Positions 16,899 through 26,349 of a DNA stretch of 48,426 nucleotides are shown in pieces; position 1 is the first letter of the stretch; every line of letters starts with the position of its first letter. Under the pieces are notes generated by a model that was not told where the DNA came from, ran no database searches, and worked only from the letters and a program-made list of their open reading frames with translations. This stretch comes from Clostridia bacterium (GTDB taxonomy: Bacteria > Bacillota > Clostridia > TANB77 > CAG-508), in assembly GCA_017410505.1 (NCBI GenBank), contig JAFQQR010000011.1:1-48426 (forward strand), in the 5' to 3' direction. The position numbers were made by a program, and so were the translations under genes.

Positions 16899-17810
16899 TT
16901 ATTTTTTGTTTTTATTAAATCTTTGTTTAATTTTTGAAAATCTTTCGCTTTTTTTTGCAGTTTTTTCTGTAAATCTTTTTGTTACTATATTACTTATTAA
17001 TATTTTCTTTAATGCATCTTCTTTTACATCTGCTATTAATGTTCCATCTTTCGCTACTGATATTTTTCCTGTTTCTTCTGATACTACAACTACTAAACTA
17101 TCTGATTCTTTTGAAATTCCTATAGCTGCTCTATGTCTAGTTCCTATTTCTTTTGCTATATCTGGGTCATCTGCTAATGGTAATACACATGCCGCTGCTG
17201 CTATTTTGTTATTACTTATAACAACTGCTCCATCATGTAAAGGTGTCTTTGGTATAAATATATTTACTAATAGTTGAGGTGATACTTCAGAATTCATTGG
17301 TACCCCTGTTGATATTATATCTTGTATATTAATATCTCTTTCTAAAACAATTAATGCTCCTGTTTTAGTTTTTGAAAGCTCTGTCGCTGCTATTACAACT
17401 TTATATATATCTTCTTTTGTTTTTGTTGCTACATCACTATCTAGTCCAAAAAATTTTGTTAATTTATTTGTTCCTAATTGTTCTAGTCCTCTTCTTAGTT
17501 CTGGTTGGAATATTACAATTATTGCAATTACTCCCCAATTCATTATTCCTGTTAAAATTGAATTTAATATATTTAAATTTAATAGTCCACTAATCCATGT
17601 TGCAATAATTAATAAAGCGATTCCTTTTATTAATTGCCATGCTCTTGATCCTTTTACTATTCTAACAAAATAGTATAATAAAAATATTACTATTACTAAA
17701 TCTAATATTGTTGTGAATAGATTAAAAGGATTTTCTCTTAGATTTTGTAGTACATTTAAAATGTTTTCATTATAAAAATTTATCCAACTATTACTTATAC
17801 TTTTTCCCAT
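16899..17810 (-). CDS. cdaA: Diadenylate cyclase CdaA
   Basis: Membrane-bound enzyme making cyclic di-AMP from two ATP, an essential signal for potassium and cell-wall homeostasis in Bacillota. Three N-terminal membrane segments (about 33-53, 60-78, 85-102) precede the DAC domain with the DGA motif (PLHDGAVVI, about 198) and the RHR motif (GTRHRAAIG, about 233). The C-terminus is lysine-rich. Length 303 aa is slightly longer than B. subtilis CdaA. Here no CdaR gene follows; instead truA is 11 bp downstream and a small membrane peptide gene 31 bp upstream. Confidence 0.96.
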   Translation of the reverse strand: MGKSISNSWINFYNENILNVLQNLRENPFNLFTTILDLVIVIFLLYYFVRIVKGSRAWQLIKGIALLIIATWISGLLNLNILNSILTGIMNWGVIAIIVIFQPELRRGLEQLGTNKLTKFFGLDSDVATKTKEDIYKVVIAATELSKTKTGALIVLERDINIQDIISTGVPMNSEVSPQLLVNIFIPKTPLHDGAVVISNNKIAAAACVLPLADDPDIAKEIGTRHRAAIGISKESDSLVVVVSEETGKISVAKDGTLIADVKEDALKKILISNIVTKRFTEKTAKKSERFSKIKQRFNKNKK

Positions 17811-17841
17811 AATATCCCTTCTTTTATATATATTGTATCCT

Positions 17842-17988
17842 CTATATTAAAGAATATATTAGTGTTCCTGCTACTGACATTATCATCATTATTGCTAATA
17901 TTCCTGCCATTATTTTTACAAATACTTGTCCTTTATCAAATTTTCTTTGTTCTTTATTTTTTATATTGTTTTCTTTATCTTTTTTCAT
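17842..17988 (-). CDS. Small membrane peptide (48 aa), DUF4044-like
   Basis: Lys/Asn-rich cytoplasmic start (MKKDKENNIKNKEQRKFDK) followed by one hydrophobic helix with the order KIMAGILAIMMIMSVAGTLIY. A clear ribosome site (GGAGGTATAAAAA) precedes the ATG. The pattern 'basic N-terminus, KxxxxxM..ILA..M..S..GTL' resembles tiny DUF4044-type proteins of Clostridia. It is the gene just before cdaA in the same direction, 31 bp away, so it may be co-expressed with it. Function unknown. Confidence 0.6.
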   Translation of the reverse strand: MKKDKENNIKNKEQRKFDKGQVFVKIMAGILAIMMIMSVAGTLIYSLI

Positions 17989-18044
17989 TTTTTATACCTC
18001 CATAAAATTTCTATATTTATTATAGCACTAACTTATGTTATTTT

Positions 18045-19338
18045 TCAATATATTGTTGGCATCTTCTCTATTTTATTATTATCTATTTTTATGATATGTC
18101 TTAATTCTTGTTTTGCAATTTCCAATTTTTCTATATCATTAGCATATATATAAGCTAAATTTTCTCCTTTTGAAATTTCTTCTGAAACCTTTTTACACAA
18201 CCTAATTCCTACTGTATAATCAATTTTATCTTCTTTTCTTATTCTTCCAGCCCCTAGATTGCAAGCTACTTTTCCAACTTCTTCTGCATTTATTTCTTGT
18301 ATATATCCATCTTGATTTGCTTTTATTGGTTCTATATATTTTGCCTTTGGAAACTTATTTGTATCTTCTAAATATGTAATATCTCCTTCTTGATTTTTTA
18401 CCATTTCTACAAATTTTTTGTATCCTTTTCCATTTTTTATATTTTCTAGCATTTTTATTTTATTCTCTTCTAAATTGTCGCCTAAACCTGCTAGTTTTAT
18501 CATGTTTGCACCTAATTCAAGTACAACTTCTTTTAAATCTTCTGGCATTTCTCCTTTTAAGAAATTTATTGCTTCTATTACTTCTAAGTGGTTTCCTATT
18601 GCATATCCTAGTGGTTCATCCATATTTGTTAATATACATACTGTTTCTCTATTTGCTAATTTTCCTATTTCTATCATTTCGCTTGCAAGTTTTTTTGCAT
18701 GTTGAATATCTTTCATAAATGCACCTTTTCCTACAGTTACATCTAAGACTATTTTTTCTGCTCCACTTGCTATCTTTTTGCTCATTATACTTGATGCTAT
18801 TAATGGTATACTTTCTACACATGAGATACTGTCTCTTAGTGCATATAGTTTTTTATCTGCTGGTGCTAGATTCATTGTTTGTGAAATCATACTTATTCCT
18901 ATGTTTTCCACATTTTGTATAAATTTGTGTATATCTATATCTGTTTTGTATCCTGGTATCGATTGCATTTTGTCTACTGTTCCTCCTGTGAATCCTAGTC
19001 CTCTTCCAGACATTTTGGCAACTGGTACTCCGGATTGATGCTACTAATGGTAGTAGACATATTGATACTTTATCTCCTACTCCTCCTGTTGAGTGTTTGT
19101 CTACGATTGTTTTTTTTATGTTTGATAGGTCTAATATTTCTCCTGAGTGTGCCATTGCCATTGTTAGATTTGTTGTTTCTTGTTTTGTCATTCCGTTTAA
19201 GAATATTGCCATTGTTAACGCTGCTGCTTGATAGTCTGATATTTTTTCATTGACATAGTTTTTTATGAAGTATTCTATTTCTTGTTTCGTTAATTCTTTT
19301 TTGTCTCGTTTTTTTTCTATTATTTCTAAAATGTTCAT
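18045..19338 (-). CDS. pdp: Pyrimidine-nucleoside phosphorylase with a +1 frameshift at a CGG codon
   Basis: Splits uridine or thymidine with phosphate to base and (deoxy)ribose-1-phosphate in nucleoside salvage. The N-terminal frame (from 19338) has YQAAALTMAIFLNGM and the phosphate-binding VDKHSTGGVGDKVS. At 19030-19032 it reads ATC CGG AGT and thereafter gives about 60 residues of non-family sequence. Skipping the C at 19032 gives Ile-Gly-Val-Pro-Val-Ala-Lys-Met-Ser-Gly, then GRGLGFTGGTVDKM, the exact family text, and the frame continues to 18045 without another defect. Joined length is about 430 aa, as for Pdp/DeoA. Third gene in the window with the same C-before-GGN signature. It lies 27 bp after rnhB. 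Thymidine phosphorylase (deoA) is the alternative name. Confidence 0.92.
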
Positions 19339-19365
19339 ATGAGGCTCCTAACTTTTTCATAAAAT

Positions 19366-19992
19366 TTATACGAAATTTTTTGTAAAACTTTTTCTATGGA
19401 TTGGACATAATCCGTATTCTTTTATTGCTGCTATGTGTTTTGCTGTTCCGTATCCTTTGTGCCCAGTAAATCCGTATTGTGGGTAAATTTCGTCCCATTC
19501 TCTCATGATTCTGTCCCTTGTTACTTTTGCTACTATTGAGGCTGCTGCTATTGAATAGCATTTTGCGTCTCCTTTTATTATTGAATCATATGGTATTCCG
19601 TCTGTGTCTATATGTTGTAGTGCGTCTACTAATATTAAATCTGGTCTTACATCTAGTCCTTTTACTACACTTGTTAAACCTTGTTTCGTTGCAGCTAATA
19701 TATTGATGTCATCTATTACATCTTGCCCTATTATTGCTACTGAATAGCTTATTGCTTCTTCTAAAATTTTGTCATATAATAGTTCTCTTTTCTTTTCAGA
19801 GACTTTTTTTGAGTCATTTACTCCTTCTATCATTGAATCTTCTGGCATTATTACACCAGCAACTACAACTGGGCCTGCTAGTGGTCCTCTTCCTGCTTCG
19901 TCTATTCCACATATATTTTTGAATCCTTTTTGGTGTAACTCTTTTTCCATTTGTTTTAAGTTTGTTAATCTTTCTAATTCTTTTTCTTTCAT
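19366..19992 (-). CDS. rnhB: Ribonuclease HII
   Basis: Cleaves RNA in RNA-DNA hybrids and at single ribonucleotides. The N-terminal CGIDEAGRGPLAGPVVVAGV carries the first catalytic Asp-Glu pair; LILVDAL and AAASIVAKVTRD carry further conserved residues, and YPQYGFTGHKGYGTAKH is the family's substrate-recognition loop. Length 208 aa is normal. It sits between the prepilin-like gene (28 bp upstream) and pdp. Confidence 0.96.
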   Translation of the reverse strand: MKEKELERLTNLKQMEKELHQKGFKNICGIDEAGRGPLAGPVVVAGVIMPEDSMIEGVNDSKKVSEKKRELLYDKILEEAISYSVAIIGQDVIDDINILAATKQGLTSVVKGLDVRPDLILVDALQHIDTDGIPYDSIIKGDAKCYSIAAASIVAKVTRDRIMREWDEIYPQYGFTGHKGYGTAKHIAAIKEYGLCPIHRKSFTKNFV

Positions 19993-20019
19993 TTTATTTT
20001 CCTTCTATCTTTCTATTTA

Positions 20020-20565
20020 TTATATATTTAAATCTTGAATTTCGCTTAAAGAATAATATTTTGTTTCTTCCTTTTCAAATCCCTTTGTGTTATATACTTC
20101 TACCTGTACATTTTTTATGTCGTATTTTATTATATACCATCCATTTTTTTCGTCTGATTCTACATTTGAAAGTCCTATGTCTATTAAGTTTTGTGTTGTT
20201 AATTTATAATAATATATGTAATTTGCATTATCTGTTGTTATATTGTCCACTGTTATATTGATATTTCCATTAAAAACACTTTCTTCTAATATTTCTTCTC
20301 CTTTTAACTCTTCTTTCGCTTTTTGTATTCTATTATTTTTTTCTTCTTCTGCGACTGTATCAATTGTTGTTCCTAAGTTAAAATTTGCTTTTTCTATATA
20401 TTCTTCTCCTTTTACTTTTATTAATAGCATATTCGTTTTTAGATTTTCTAATTCTGATTTTTTTATAACATTATTTCCTACGACTATTGATATACTTGCT
20501 AATATTACTAGTATTATTATTGTTATTACTAACGATACCATTGTTATTCCTTTGCTTTTTTTCAT
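20020..20565 (-). CDS. Prepilin-like protein with type IV pilin N-terminal methylation motif
   Basis: Begins MKKSKGITMVSLVITIIILVI: a short basic leader ending in Gly, then Ile-Thr-Met-Val-Ser-Leu and a hydrophobic helix, the type III signal cut by a prepilin peptidase. Thr-Met replaces the usual Phe-Thr, and the Glu at +5 is replaced by Ser, which is unusual for canonical pilins though seen in clostridial pseudopilins. The remaining 150 residues are polar with a helical stalk (EEEKNNRIQKAKEELKGEEIL) and a beta-rich head. No pilus assembly genes are nearby. GGAGG precedes the ATG. First gene of the leftward rnhB-pdp-cdaA-truA group. Confidence 0.75.
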   Translation of the reverse strand: MKKSKGITMVSLVITIIILVILASISIVVGNNVIKKSELENLKTNMLLIKVKGEEYIEKANFNLGTTIDTVAEEEKNNRIQKAKEELKGEEILEESVFNGNINITVDNITTDNANYIYYYKLTTQNLIDIGLSNVESDEKNGWYIIKYDIKNVQVEVYNTKGFEKEETKYYSLSEIQDLNI

Positions 20566-20654
20566 ATATTTCCTCCATTTTTATTTTTCGACTTTATTAT
20601 ATCAATTAGTACTTTGTATTTCAAGATTTAGGCTCTATTTTTGTAATATTTTAG

Positions 20655-20698
20655 TTACAATTAGAACGGCTAATTTTTATGCTACACCGAACTGTAAC
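20655..20698. repeat. Remnant of a hairpin element (E)
   Basis: The stretch ATTAGAACGGCTAAT...TATGCTACA...GAACTG is nearly the same as the right flank of hairpin element D at 35333-35370. A short stem GTTACA/TGTAAC brackets it. No long inverted arm is present, so it looks like a decayed or solo end. It lies between the divergent prepilin and htrA genes. Confidence 0.6.
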
Positions 20699-20765
20699 AT
20701 AATAACTTTTATAAAGGAAAAAAAACAATAATCTCATTTATCTTTTACACTTTTTTCACAAAAAC

Positions 20766-20796
20766 TTCACAAATATCTTGTATTCTAATATATAAT
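20766..20796 (+). promoter_or_regulatory. Probable promoter of htrA
   Basis: TTCACA at 20766-20771, 17-bp spacer, TATATA (or TATAAT at 20791-20796). A second TTCAC lies 11 bp upstream. Tentative. Confidence 0.4.
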
Positions 20797-20844
20797 TAGG
20801 TTATTATATAAATATAAATAAAAAAATTAGGAGGCAAAAACAAA

Positions 20845-22098
20845 ATGGAAGAAAACGAAAATAAAGAAGCAAAATTTAAAGCTGTTCCAGTAACAGGTTC
20901 AACATCATACAACAAAACTTCAAGAAACAAATCTGGATTTGGAAAAAGCGTAGTAGTGCCATTTATTAGTGGTGTTGTAGGATGTTCAGTTGTAATTGGA
21001 ACATGTTTTGGAATTCCCTCAATAAGAACAAAAATAATAGGAGATGCAAACACTTCTCCAATCAGCACTACAAATAACACATCTACAGAATCAACTGGAT
21101 ATGTTACACAAACATCTTTAAGCAACTATTCAGACACAGCAGTATATGCTGCAAACAAAGTATTACCATCAATAGTTGGTATAAATATTGAATATACAAT
21201 AAACACAACATCATTTTTTGGAAGATCTGGCTCTTCAACTGCAACAGCTTCAGGTTCTGGTATTATAATTAGTGAAGATGGATATATTTTAACAAACAAC
21301 CATGTTGTATCTTCAAGTTCTTCAGAATCAAGTTCTTACTATCAAATATCAGAAGCAACAAAAGTTACTGTTTCACTATTTAATGATGAAACAGAATATG
21401 AAGCAACAATTGTTGGTCAAGATGAACAAACTGATTTAGCTGTTATAAAAATTGAAAAAACAGGATTAACAAAAGCAGAATTTGCAGATTCTGATGATGT
21501 AAAAGTTGGTGAATTTGCAATGGCTGTTGGAAACCCAGTAAATATGACAAGCACTGTAACTACCGGTATAATAAGTGCCGTAAATAGAGAAATTACAGAT
21601 TCTGATGGAAAAACTTATAAATGTATACAAACAGATGCTGCTATAAATTCAGGTAACAGTGGTGGAGCTTTAGTTAATAGTGAAGGTAATGTTATAGGTA
21701 TTAACACTCTAAAATTATCAGGTACAGGAATTGAAGGTATCGGTTTTGCAATTCCAATTAATTCAACAACAGACGTCACATCACAATTAATCCAATACAG
21801 CAAAGTAAGAAGACCTTATATAGGAATCTCAGGAATCGACTTAGATGAAAACACTGCTCAAAAATATAATCTAGTAGTTGGAGTTTATGTAAAAGCTGTA
21901 GAAGACTTCTCTTCTGCTGAAAAAGGCGGTCTAAAAGCTGGTGACGTAATCATAGAAGCCGACGGAAAATCTATAAAAACAATGGACGAATTAAACGAAA
22001 TCAAAAACTCACATCAAATTGGTGATGAGCTTAAACTAAAAATAAATAGAGATGGAAATGAAAAAGAAATCACATTAACTTTAGGAGAACAACCTTAA
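20845..22098 (+). CDS. htrA: HtrA/DegP-type membrane-anchored serine protease
   Basis: Envelope quality-control protease. Residues 1-30 are cytoplasmic and charged, one membrane segment spans about 34-54, then a Ser/Thr-rich linker. The trypsin-like domain shows catalytic His in TNNHVVSS (about 152), Asp in EQTDLAVIKI (about 195) and Ser in INSGNSGGALVN (about 272). A PDZ domain fills about 320-415 (YIGISGIDLD, GGLKAGDVIIEADGKSI). Length 417 aa is typical. A strong GGAGG lies before the ATG. It is monocistronic with its own terminator. Confidence 0.96.
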   Translation: MEENENKEAKFKAVPVTGSTSYNKTSRNKSGFGKSVVVPFISGVVGCSVVIGTCFGIPSIRTKIIGDANTSPISTTNNTSTESTGYVTQTSLSNYSDTAVYAANKVLPSIVGINIEYTINTTSFFGRSGSSTATASGSGIIISEDGYILTNNHVVSSSSSESSSYYQISEATKVTVSLFNDETEYEATIVGQDEQTDLAVIKIEKTGLTKAEFADSDDVKVGEFAMAVGNPVNMTSTVTTGIISAVNREITDSDGKTYKCIQTDAAINSGNSGGALVNSEGNVIGINTLKLSGTGIEGIGFAIPINSTTDVTSQLIQYSKVRRPYIGISGIDLDENTAQKYNLVVGVYVKAVEDFSSAEKGGLKAGDVIIEADGKSIKTMDELNEIKNSHQIGDELKLKINRDGNEKEITLTLGEQP

Positions 22099-22211
22099 TT
22101 AATAAAACATTCACTTTCAATTCACAAAATGGACAAAAACGATTATTATAATACAACCATAGTCAGAAGCAAACTGACTTAGAAAAAAAAACATCCCCTT
22201 TTATTTTCAAA

Positions 22212-22250
22212 AAAAGAGCTAGTGCAAAAAAACTAGTTCTTTTACTTTTT
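22212..22250 (+). terminator. Intrinsic terminator of htrA
   Basis: 12-bp stem AAAAGAGCTAGT with ACTAGTTCTTTT (one G-T pair), A-rich loop, then T runs. Confidence 0.75.
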
Positions 22251-22334
22251 TTAAGCTACCATTTGACTATTTCCCACTTTTGCGGTATTATATATAATAT
22301 TAATTTAAAAATAGAAATGAGGAATTATAAAGTT

Positions 22335-24692
22335 ATGATATGTTCAGAATGTAAAAAAAATCCAGCAATACTTTTTTATGAAAAAATAGATAATGGAAAA
22401 AAAACAATGGAAGGTTTATGTTATGACTGTGCCAAAAAAAGAGGTATAGATGCAACAGAAGTACTATCAAAACAACAAGACTTCTTATCTAAAGATAAAA
22501 TAAATTTAGCAGACATGAACAAACAATTAGAATCCATTTTTAAAGACTTTGCTGAAAACATAGATATCGAAGATATACAGAACATCGAAGGTGCATTTAC
22601 CTTTGGAGATATAAATGGTGATGAAAACAGTGATTATGATGATGAAAAACCTAAAGTTGCAGGTGCTGCTATTCCTTTAGGCTCAATCTTTTCTAATATG
22701 TTTTCTCAGAACAAGCAAGAAAACCAAAATGGCGAAAAGAAAAAAGTAAAGATAGAAAAAAAGAAAGAATCAAAACAAAATAAAAAGAAAAAATATTTAG
22801 ACACATATGGAACTAACCTTACTAATAAAGCCAAGAACAATCAATTAGATTTAGTTATTGGTAGAGATAAAGAAATTCAAAGAATTGTTCAAATCTTAAA
22901 TAGACGTTCAAAAAACAACCCTTGTTTAATTGGTGAACCTGGTGTTGGTAAAACCGCTATTGCACAAGGTTTAGCAATTAAAATTGCAAATCAAAACGTT
23001 CCAGCAAAACTATTAAACAAAGAAGTTTATCTTTTAGATATGACTGCCGTTATCGCTGGTACTCAATTTAGAGGACAATTCGAATCTAGAATGAAAGGTA
23101 TTATAGACGAATGTAAAGAATATGGAAATATTATTCTAGTTATTGATGAAATTCATAATATAATTGGTGCAGGAGATGGTGAACATTCTATGAATGCTGC
23201 AAATATTTTAAAGCCTGCCCTATCTAATGGAGAGCTTCAATTAATAGGTACTACTACTTTAAAAGAATATAGAAAATATATTGAAAAAGATTCAGCTTTA
23301 GAAAGAAGATTCCAACAGGTTTTAGTTGAAGAACCTAATATTGAAGATTCTATAACTATACTTGATGGTATTAAAAAATATTATGAAGAATATCATAAAG
23401 TAAAAATATCAACAGATGTTATTCGTCAAGCTGTTATAATGTCTGAAAAATATATTCATGATAGATTCTTACCAGATAAAGCAATTGATATTTTAGATGA
23501 GGCTTGTTCTAGAATAAATTTAGAAAATAAGGATTTATTTAAGCTAGAGGTATTAAAAAGAGAATTAGCTACAGTTCAAGCTCAAAAAGAGGAAGTTACT
23601 CAAGCAGATACAACAGAGGATTATCAAAAAGCTGCTGATTTAAAAACTAGAGAATGCCAAATTATAGAAGATATTGATAAACTAAACAAAAAAATGAAAC
23701 TTAAAAGCCTTACAGTTCAAGATATTGCAACAGTAATTGAAAGTTGGACAAAAATTCCTGTTAAAAAAATTACTGAGGCTGAAACTAAAAAACTTTTAAA
23801 TTTAGAAACAAATCTTCATAAAAGAGTTATTGGACAAGAAGAAGCTGTAAGTAGCGTTTCTAGAGCTATTAGAAGAAATAGAGCTGGACTTCAAAATGAA
23901 AAAAGACCACCTTCATTTATATTTGTTGGACCTACAGGTGTTGGAAAAACAGAACTTGCAAAATCTTTAGCTTATGAAATGTTTGGTTCAGAAGATTCTA
24001 TTATAAGAGTAGATATGTCTGAATATATGGAAAGTCATTCTACTTCTAAATTAATAGGTGCACCTCCAGGATATGTTGGTTATGATGATGCAGGACAATT
24101 AACTGAAAAAGTTAAAAGAAAACCTTATTCTATTATTCTTCTAGATGAAATTGAAAAAGCTCATCCTGATGTATTTAATATTTTACTACAAGTGTTGGAT
24201 GACGGAAAACTTACAGATTCTCAAGGAAACACTGTTAGCTTTGCAAATACAATTATAATAATGACATCAAATGCTGGTTCAAATTTAAATAATAATTCAA
24301 TTGGTTTTGGTAAACAAACTGTTGATAAATCTAAAATTGAAGATAGTTTAAAAGATGTGTTTAGACCAGAGTTTTTAAACAGAATTGATGAAATAATTGT
24401 ATTTAATTCTTTACAAAAAGATGAATTATTAAAAATTGTTGATTTAATGTTAAAAGATACTATAAAAGCTTTAAAACAAAAAGATATTTCTTTTGAAATA
24501 ACCAATAAAGCTAAGCAATTCATTTTAGAAAAGGGTACTAATATTAAATTTGGAGCTAGACCTTTAAGAAGGTCAATTCAAAGATATATCGAAGATGAGA
24601 TTTCTGAAAAGATTTTAAAAAGCGAACTGATTGATGGACAAACAGTTAAAATTGATTTTAAAAATGATGAACTAATATTTGAAATAATTTAA
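22335..24692 (+). CDS. clpE: ClpE-type Hsp100 ATPase with N-terminal zinc finger
   Basis: Unfoldase that feeds substrates to ClpP. The N-terminus carries a four-Cys zinc finger (CSEC ... CYDC, residues about 3-36), as in ClpE and McsA, instead of the Clp_N repeats of ClpC. A long acidic-then-lysine-rich linker spans about 75-155. Two AAA+ modules follow: Walker [10 protein letters not shown] and Walker B VIDEIHN in the first, GPTGVGKTE and [11 protein letters not shown] in the second. A UVR-like coiled coil ([18 protein letters not shown]) lies between them. Length about 785 aa is longer than B. subtilis ClpE because of the linker. I place the start at ATATGTTCAGAATG's upstream ATG (22335), since the zinc finger begins there; longer in-frame starts exist but carry no family sequence. 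Confidence 0.9.
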   Translation: MICSECKKNPAILFYEKIDNGKKTMEGLCYDCAKKRGIDATEVLSKQQDFLSKDKINLADMNKQLESIFKDFAENIDIEDIQNIEGAFTFGDINGDENSDYDDEKPKVAGAAIPLGSIFSNMFSQNKQENQNGEKKKVKIEKKKESKQNKKKKYLDTYGTNLTNKAKNNQLDLVIGRDKEIQRIVQILNRRSKNNPCLIGEPGVGKTAIAQGLAIKIANQNVPAKLLNKEVYLLDMTAVIAGTQFRGQFESRMKGIIDECKEYGNIILVIDEIHNIIGAGDGEHSMNAANILKPALSNGELQLIGTTTLKEYRKYIEKDSALERRFQQVLVEEPNIEDSITILDGIKKYYEEYHKVKISTDVIRQAVIMSEKYIHDRFLPDKAIDILDEACSRINLENKDLFKLEVLKRELATVQAQKEEVTQADTTEDYQKAADLKTRECQIIEDIDKLNKKMKLKSLTVQDIATVIESWTKIPVKKITEAETKKLLNLETNLHKRVIGQEEAVSSVSRAIRRNRAGLQNEKRPPSFIFVGPTGVGKTELAKSLAYEMFGSEDSIIRVDMSEYMESHSTSKLIGAPPGYVGYDDAGQLTEKVKRKPYSIILLDEIEKAHPDVFNILLQVLDDGKLTDSQGNTVSFANTIIIMTSNAGSNLNNNSIGFGKQTVDKSKIEDSLKDVFRPEFLNRIDEIIVFNSLQKDELLKIVDLMLKDTIKALKQKDISFEITNKAKQFILEKGTNIKFGARPLRRSIQRYIEDEISEKILKSELIDGQTVKIDFKNDELIFEII

Positions 24693-24745
24693 TATACAAA
24701 TTGTCAATTGAGTTATCCTCTTTTGACAATTTAAAAGGAGAAAAA

Positions 24746-25360
24746 ATGTTGAAACATATACCAAATATATTAACTATATTAAGATTTTTATTTATACCAA
24801 TAATTATATATTTTATTTTTACAGGGAATTATATTTTAGGATTTGCATTTTTTACTATTTCAGGAATTACAGATATTTTAGATGGCTTTATTGCAAGAAA
24901 ATTCAATTTAATTTCTAATTTTGGTAAATTAATGGATCCCCTAGCAGATAAACTAACTCAAATTTCTGTACTTGCTTCTTTAGTTATTGTAAATATTATT
25001 CCTGTTTGGATTTTGGCTATTGTTATTTTGAAAGAATTAATAATGGTCATTGGTGCTTCTTTTCTTTATGGCAAAGATGTTGTTGTTTATAGTAAATGGT
25101 ATGGAAAATTAGCAACTGTTTTATTTTATTTAGCTATTGTTATTTCTTTATTTACAAAACAATTTAATATTACAGGTTTTTGGGTTAATTTAAGTTTAAT
25201 TATTTATTGTATAGCTTTAGCTTCTACTGTTTTTTCTCTTATTATGTACATTAAATGCTTATACCAAGGCGGTTTTATTGATAAAAGTGATTTAAATAAA
25301 GAAACTCAAAAGGTTGTTATAGAAAGTAAAAAGAAAACTAAAAAAAGTGAAGAATTTTAA
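24746..25360 (+). CDS. pgsA: CDP-diacylglycerol-glycerol-3-phosphate 3-phosphatidyltransferase
   Basis: Makes phosphatidylglycerolphosphate for membrane lipids. The CDP-alcohol phosphotransferase signature is intact: DILDGFIARKF followed by GKLMDPLADK. Four to five membrane segments are visible. The start ATG at 24746 is preceded by AAAAGGAG. The C-terminus after about residue 180 is a lysine-rich cytoplasmic tail. It lies 53 bp after clpE and shares its terminator, so the two are probably one transcript. Confidence 0.93.
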   Translation: MLKHIPNILTILRFLFIPIIIYFIFTGNYILGFAFFTISGITDILDGFIARKFNLISNFGKLMDPLADKLTQISVLASLVIVNIIPVWILAIVILKELIMVIGASFLYGKDVVVYSKWYGKLATVLFYLAIVISLFTKQFNITGFWVNLSLIIYCIALASTVFSLIMYIKCLYQGGFIDKSDLNKETQKVVIESKKKTKKSEEF

Positions 25361-25375
25361 TTCTCCACTTTTTTT
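25342..25375 (+). terminator. Intrinsic terminator of pgsA
   Basis: 15-bp stem with one mismatch (AAAAAGTG.AGAATT with AATTCT.CACTTTTT) overlapping the pgsA stop codon, followed by T. Confidence 0.8.
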
Positions 25376-25439
25376 ATTAAAAAGGATTTCAATTTGATTT
25401 CCTTTTATATAATATTTTAGAACTTTTATTTAGCTTTTA

Positions 25440-26309
25440 TTATTTTATGTCCTCTACACACTCTACTATCTTTGCTAGTAATAAATATGCATCCTCTTCG
25501 GCATTTATAATTATTGATACGGATTTTTTCAAATCATTATAATTAGCCTCATAATTTGTTTTTGAAATAATTTCTTTGCATAATTGATATTTTTTTCGTT
25601 CATCAACTGCCCAAGAAATTTTATAAAATTTGTTTTCAATTGTGATTGTGTATTTTTTGCATTTACACTTCTTTTTAATTCTTCGAAAATCTTTCAGTTT
25701 TTTTCTCACCTTACTTAATTGCCGTGATACATAAGATTGCGACATTTTAAATTTTTCGCCAATACTGCTTTCAGTATATCCAGATAAATGATATAAAATA
25801 TACAATTTCTTTTTATCCTGGAATTCATTTAAAATATATTCAAATATTTCTTTTACCTCTTCCATTTTTTCATATATTTTATACTCATCTGAGCTTTTAA
25901 GTAAATCTACAACTTTTAGCTCATTCCCTTCTTGATCAGTATATAGTATCTCCTCCATAGAAATTTCACTATATCTTTGTCTTCTATTTTTTCTAAGACT
26001 CATCCGTATTTCATTTTCTATGCATCTACTAATATAGGTTGCTAACATTACTCCCTTACTTGGTTCAAATGTATTAATTCCTTTTATTAGGCCTATTGTT
26101 CCAATACTTCTTAAGTCTTCTTCTTCGTACCCTGTGTTTTCAAATTTTTTTGCTATATAGTATACTAGTCTTAAATTTCTAGTAATCAATATCTGTTTTG
26201 CCTCTTGATTCCCTCTATAACACAGTGTTACATATCTTTCTGTCTCTTCTGGTGTTAAAACTTGTGGAATTTGTTTACTCTCAATCTCCCAGCTTTTCCG
26301 TTCTGCCAT
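25440..26309 (-). CDS. SigE/SigK-like RNA polymerase sigma factor with an unusual C-terminal extension
   Basis: Region 2 is very close to sporulation sigma factors: ITRNLRLVYYIAKKFENTG, DLRSIGTIGLIKGINTF, YISRCIENEIRM. Region 4 follows (SGYTESSIGEKFKMSQSYVSRQLSKV). After the helix-turn-helix, about residues 215-289 form a Lys/Cys-rich extension (KKKCKCKKYTITIENKFYKISWAVDERKK is its first part, in pieces) unknown to me in this family. Region 3 is short. Three in-frame CGG codons occur (codon 4, in NEIRM, and in YVSRQL, where Arg is conserved in the family), so CGG means Arg here. No other gene in the window has more than one. Starts at ATG 26309 after AGGAGG. It follows a BofC-like gene. Could be a diverged SigE/SigK or an acquired sigma factor. 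Confidence 0.8.
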   Translation of the reverse strand: MAERKSWEIESKQIPQVLTPEETERYVTLCYRGNQEAKQILITRNLRLVYYIAKKFENTGYEEEDLRSIGTIGLIKGINTFEPSKGVMLATYISRCIENEIRMSLRKNRRQRYSEISMEEILYTDQEGNELKVVDLLKSSDEYKIYEKMEEVKEIFEYILNEFQDKKKLYILYHLSGYTESSIGEKFKMSQSYVSRQLSKVRKKLKDFRRIKKKCKCKKYTITIENKFYKISWAVDERKKYQLCKEIISKTNYEANYNDLKKSVSIIINAEEDAYLLLAKIVECVEDIK

Positions 26310-26349
26310 TACAACCTCCTGTATAAAAATAAAAATCTAAAATATTATA

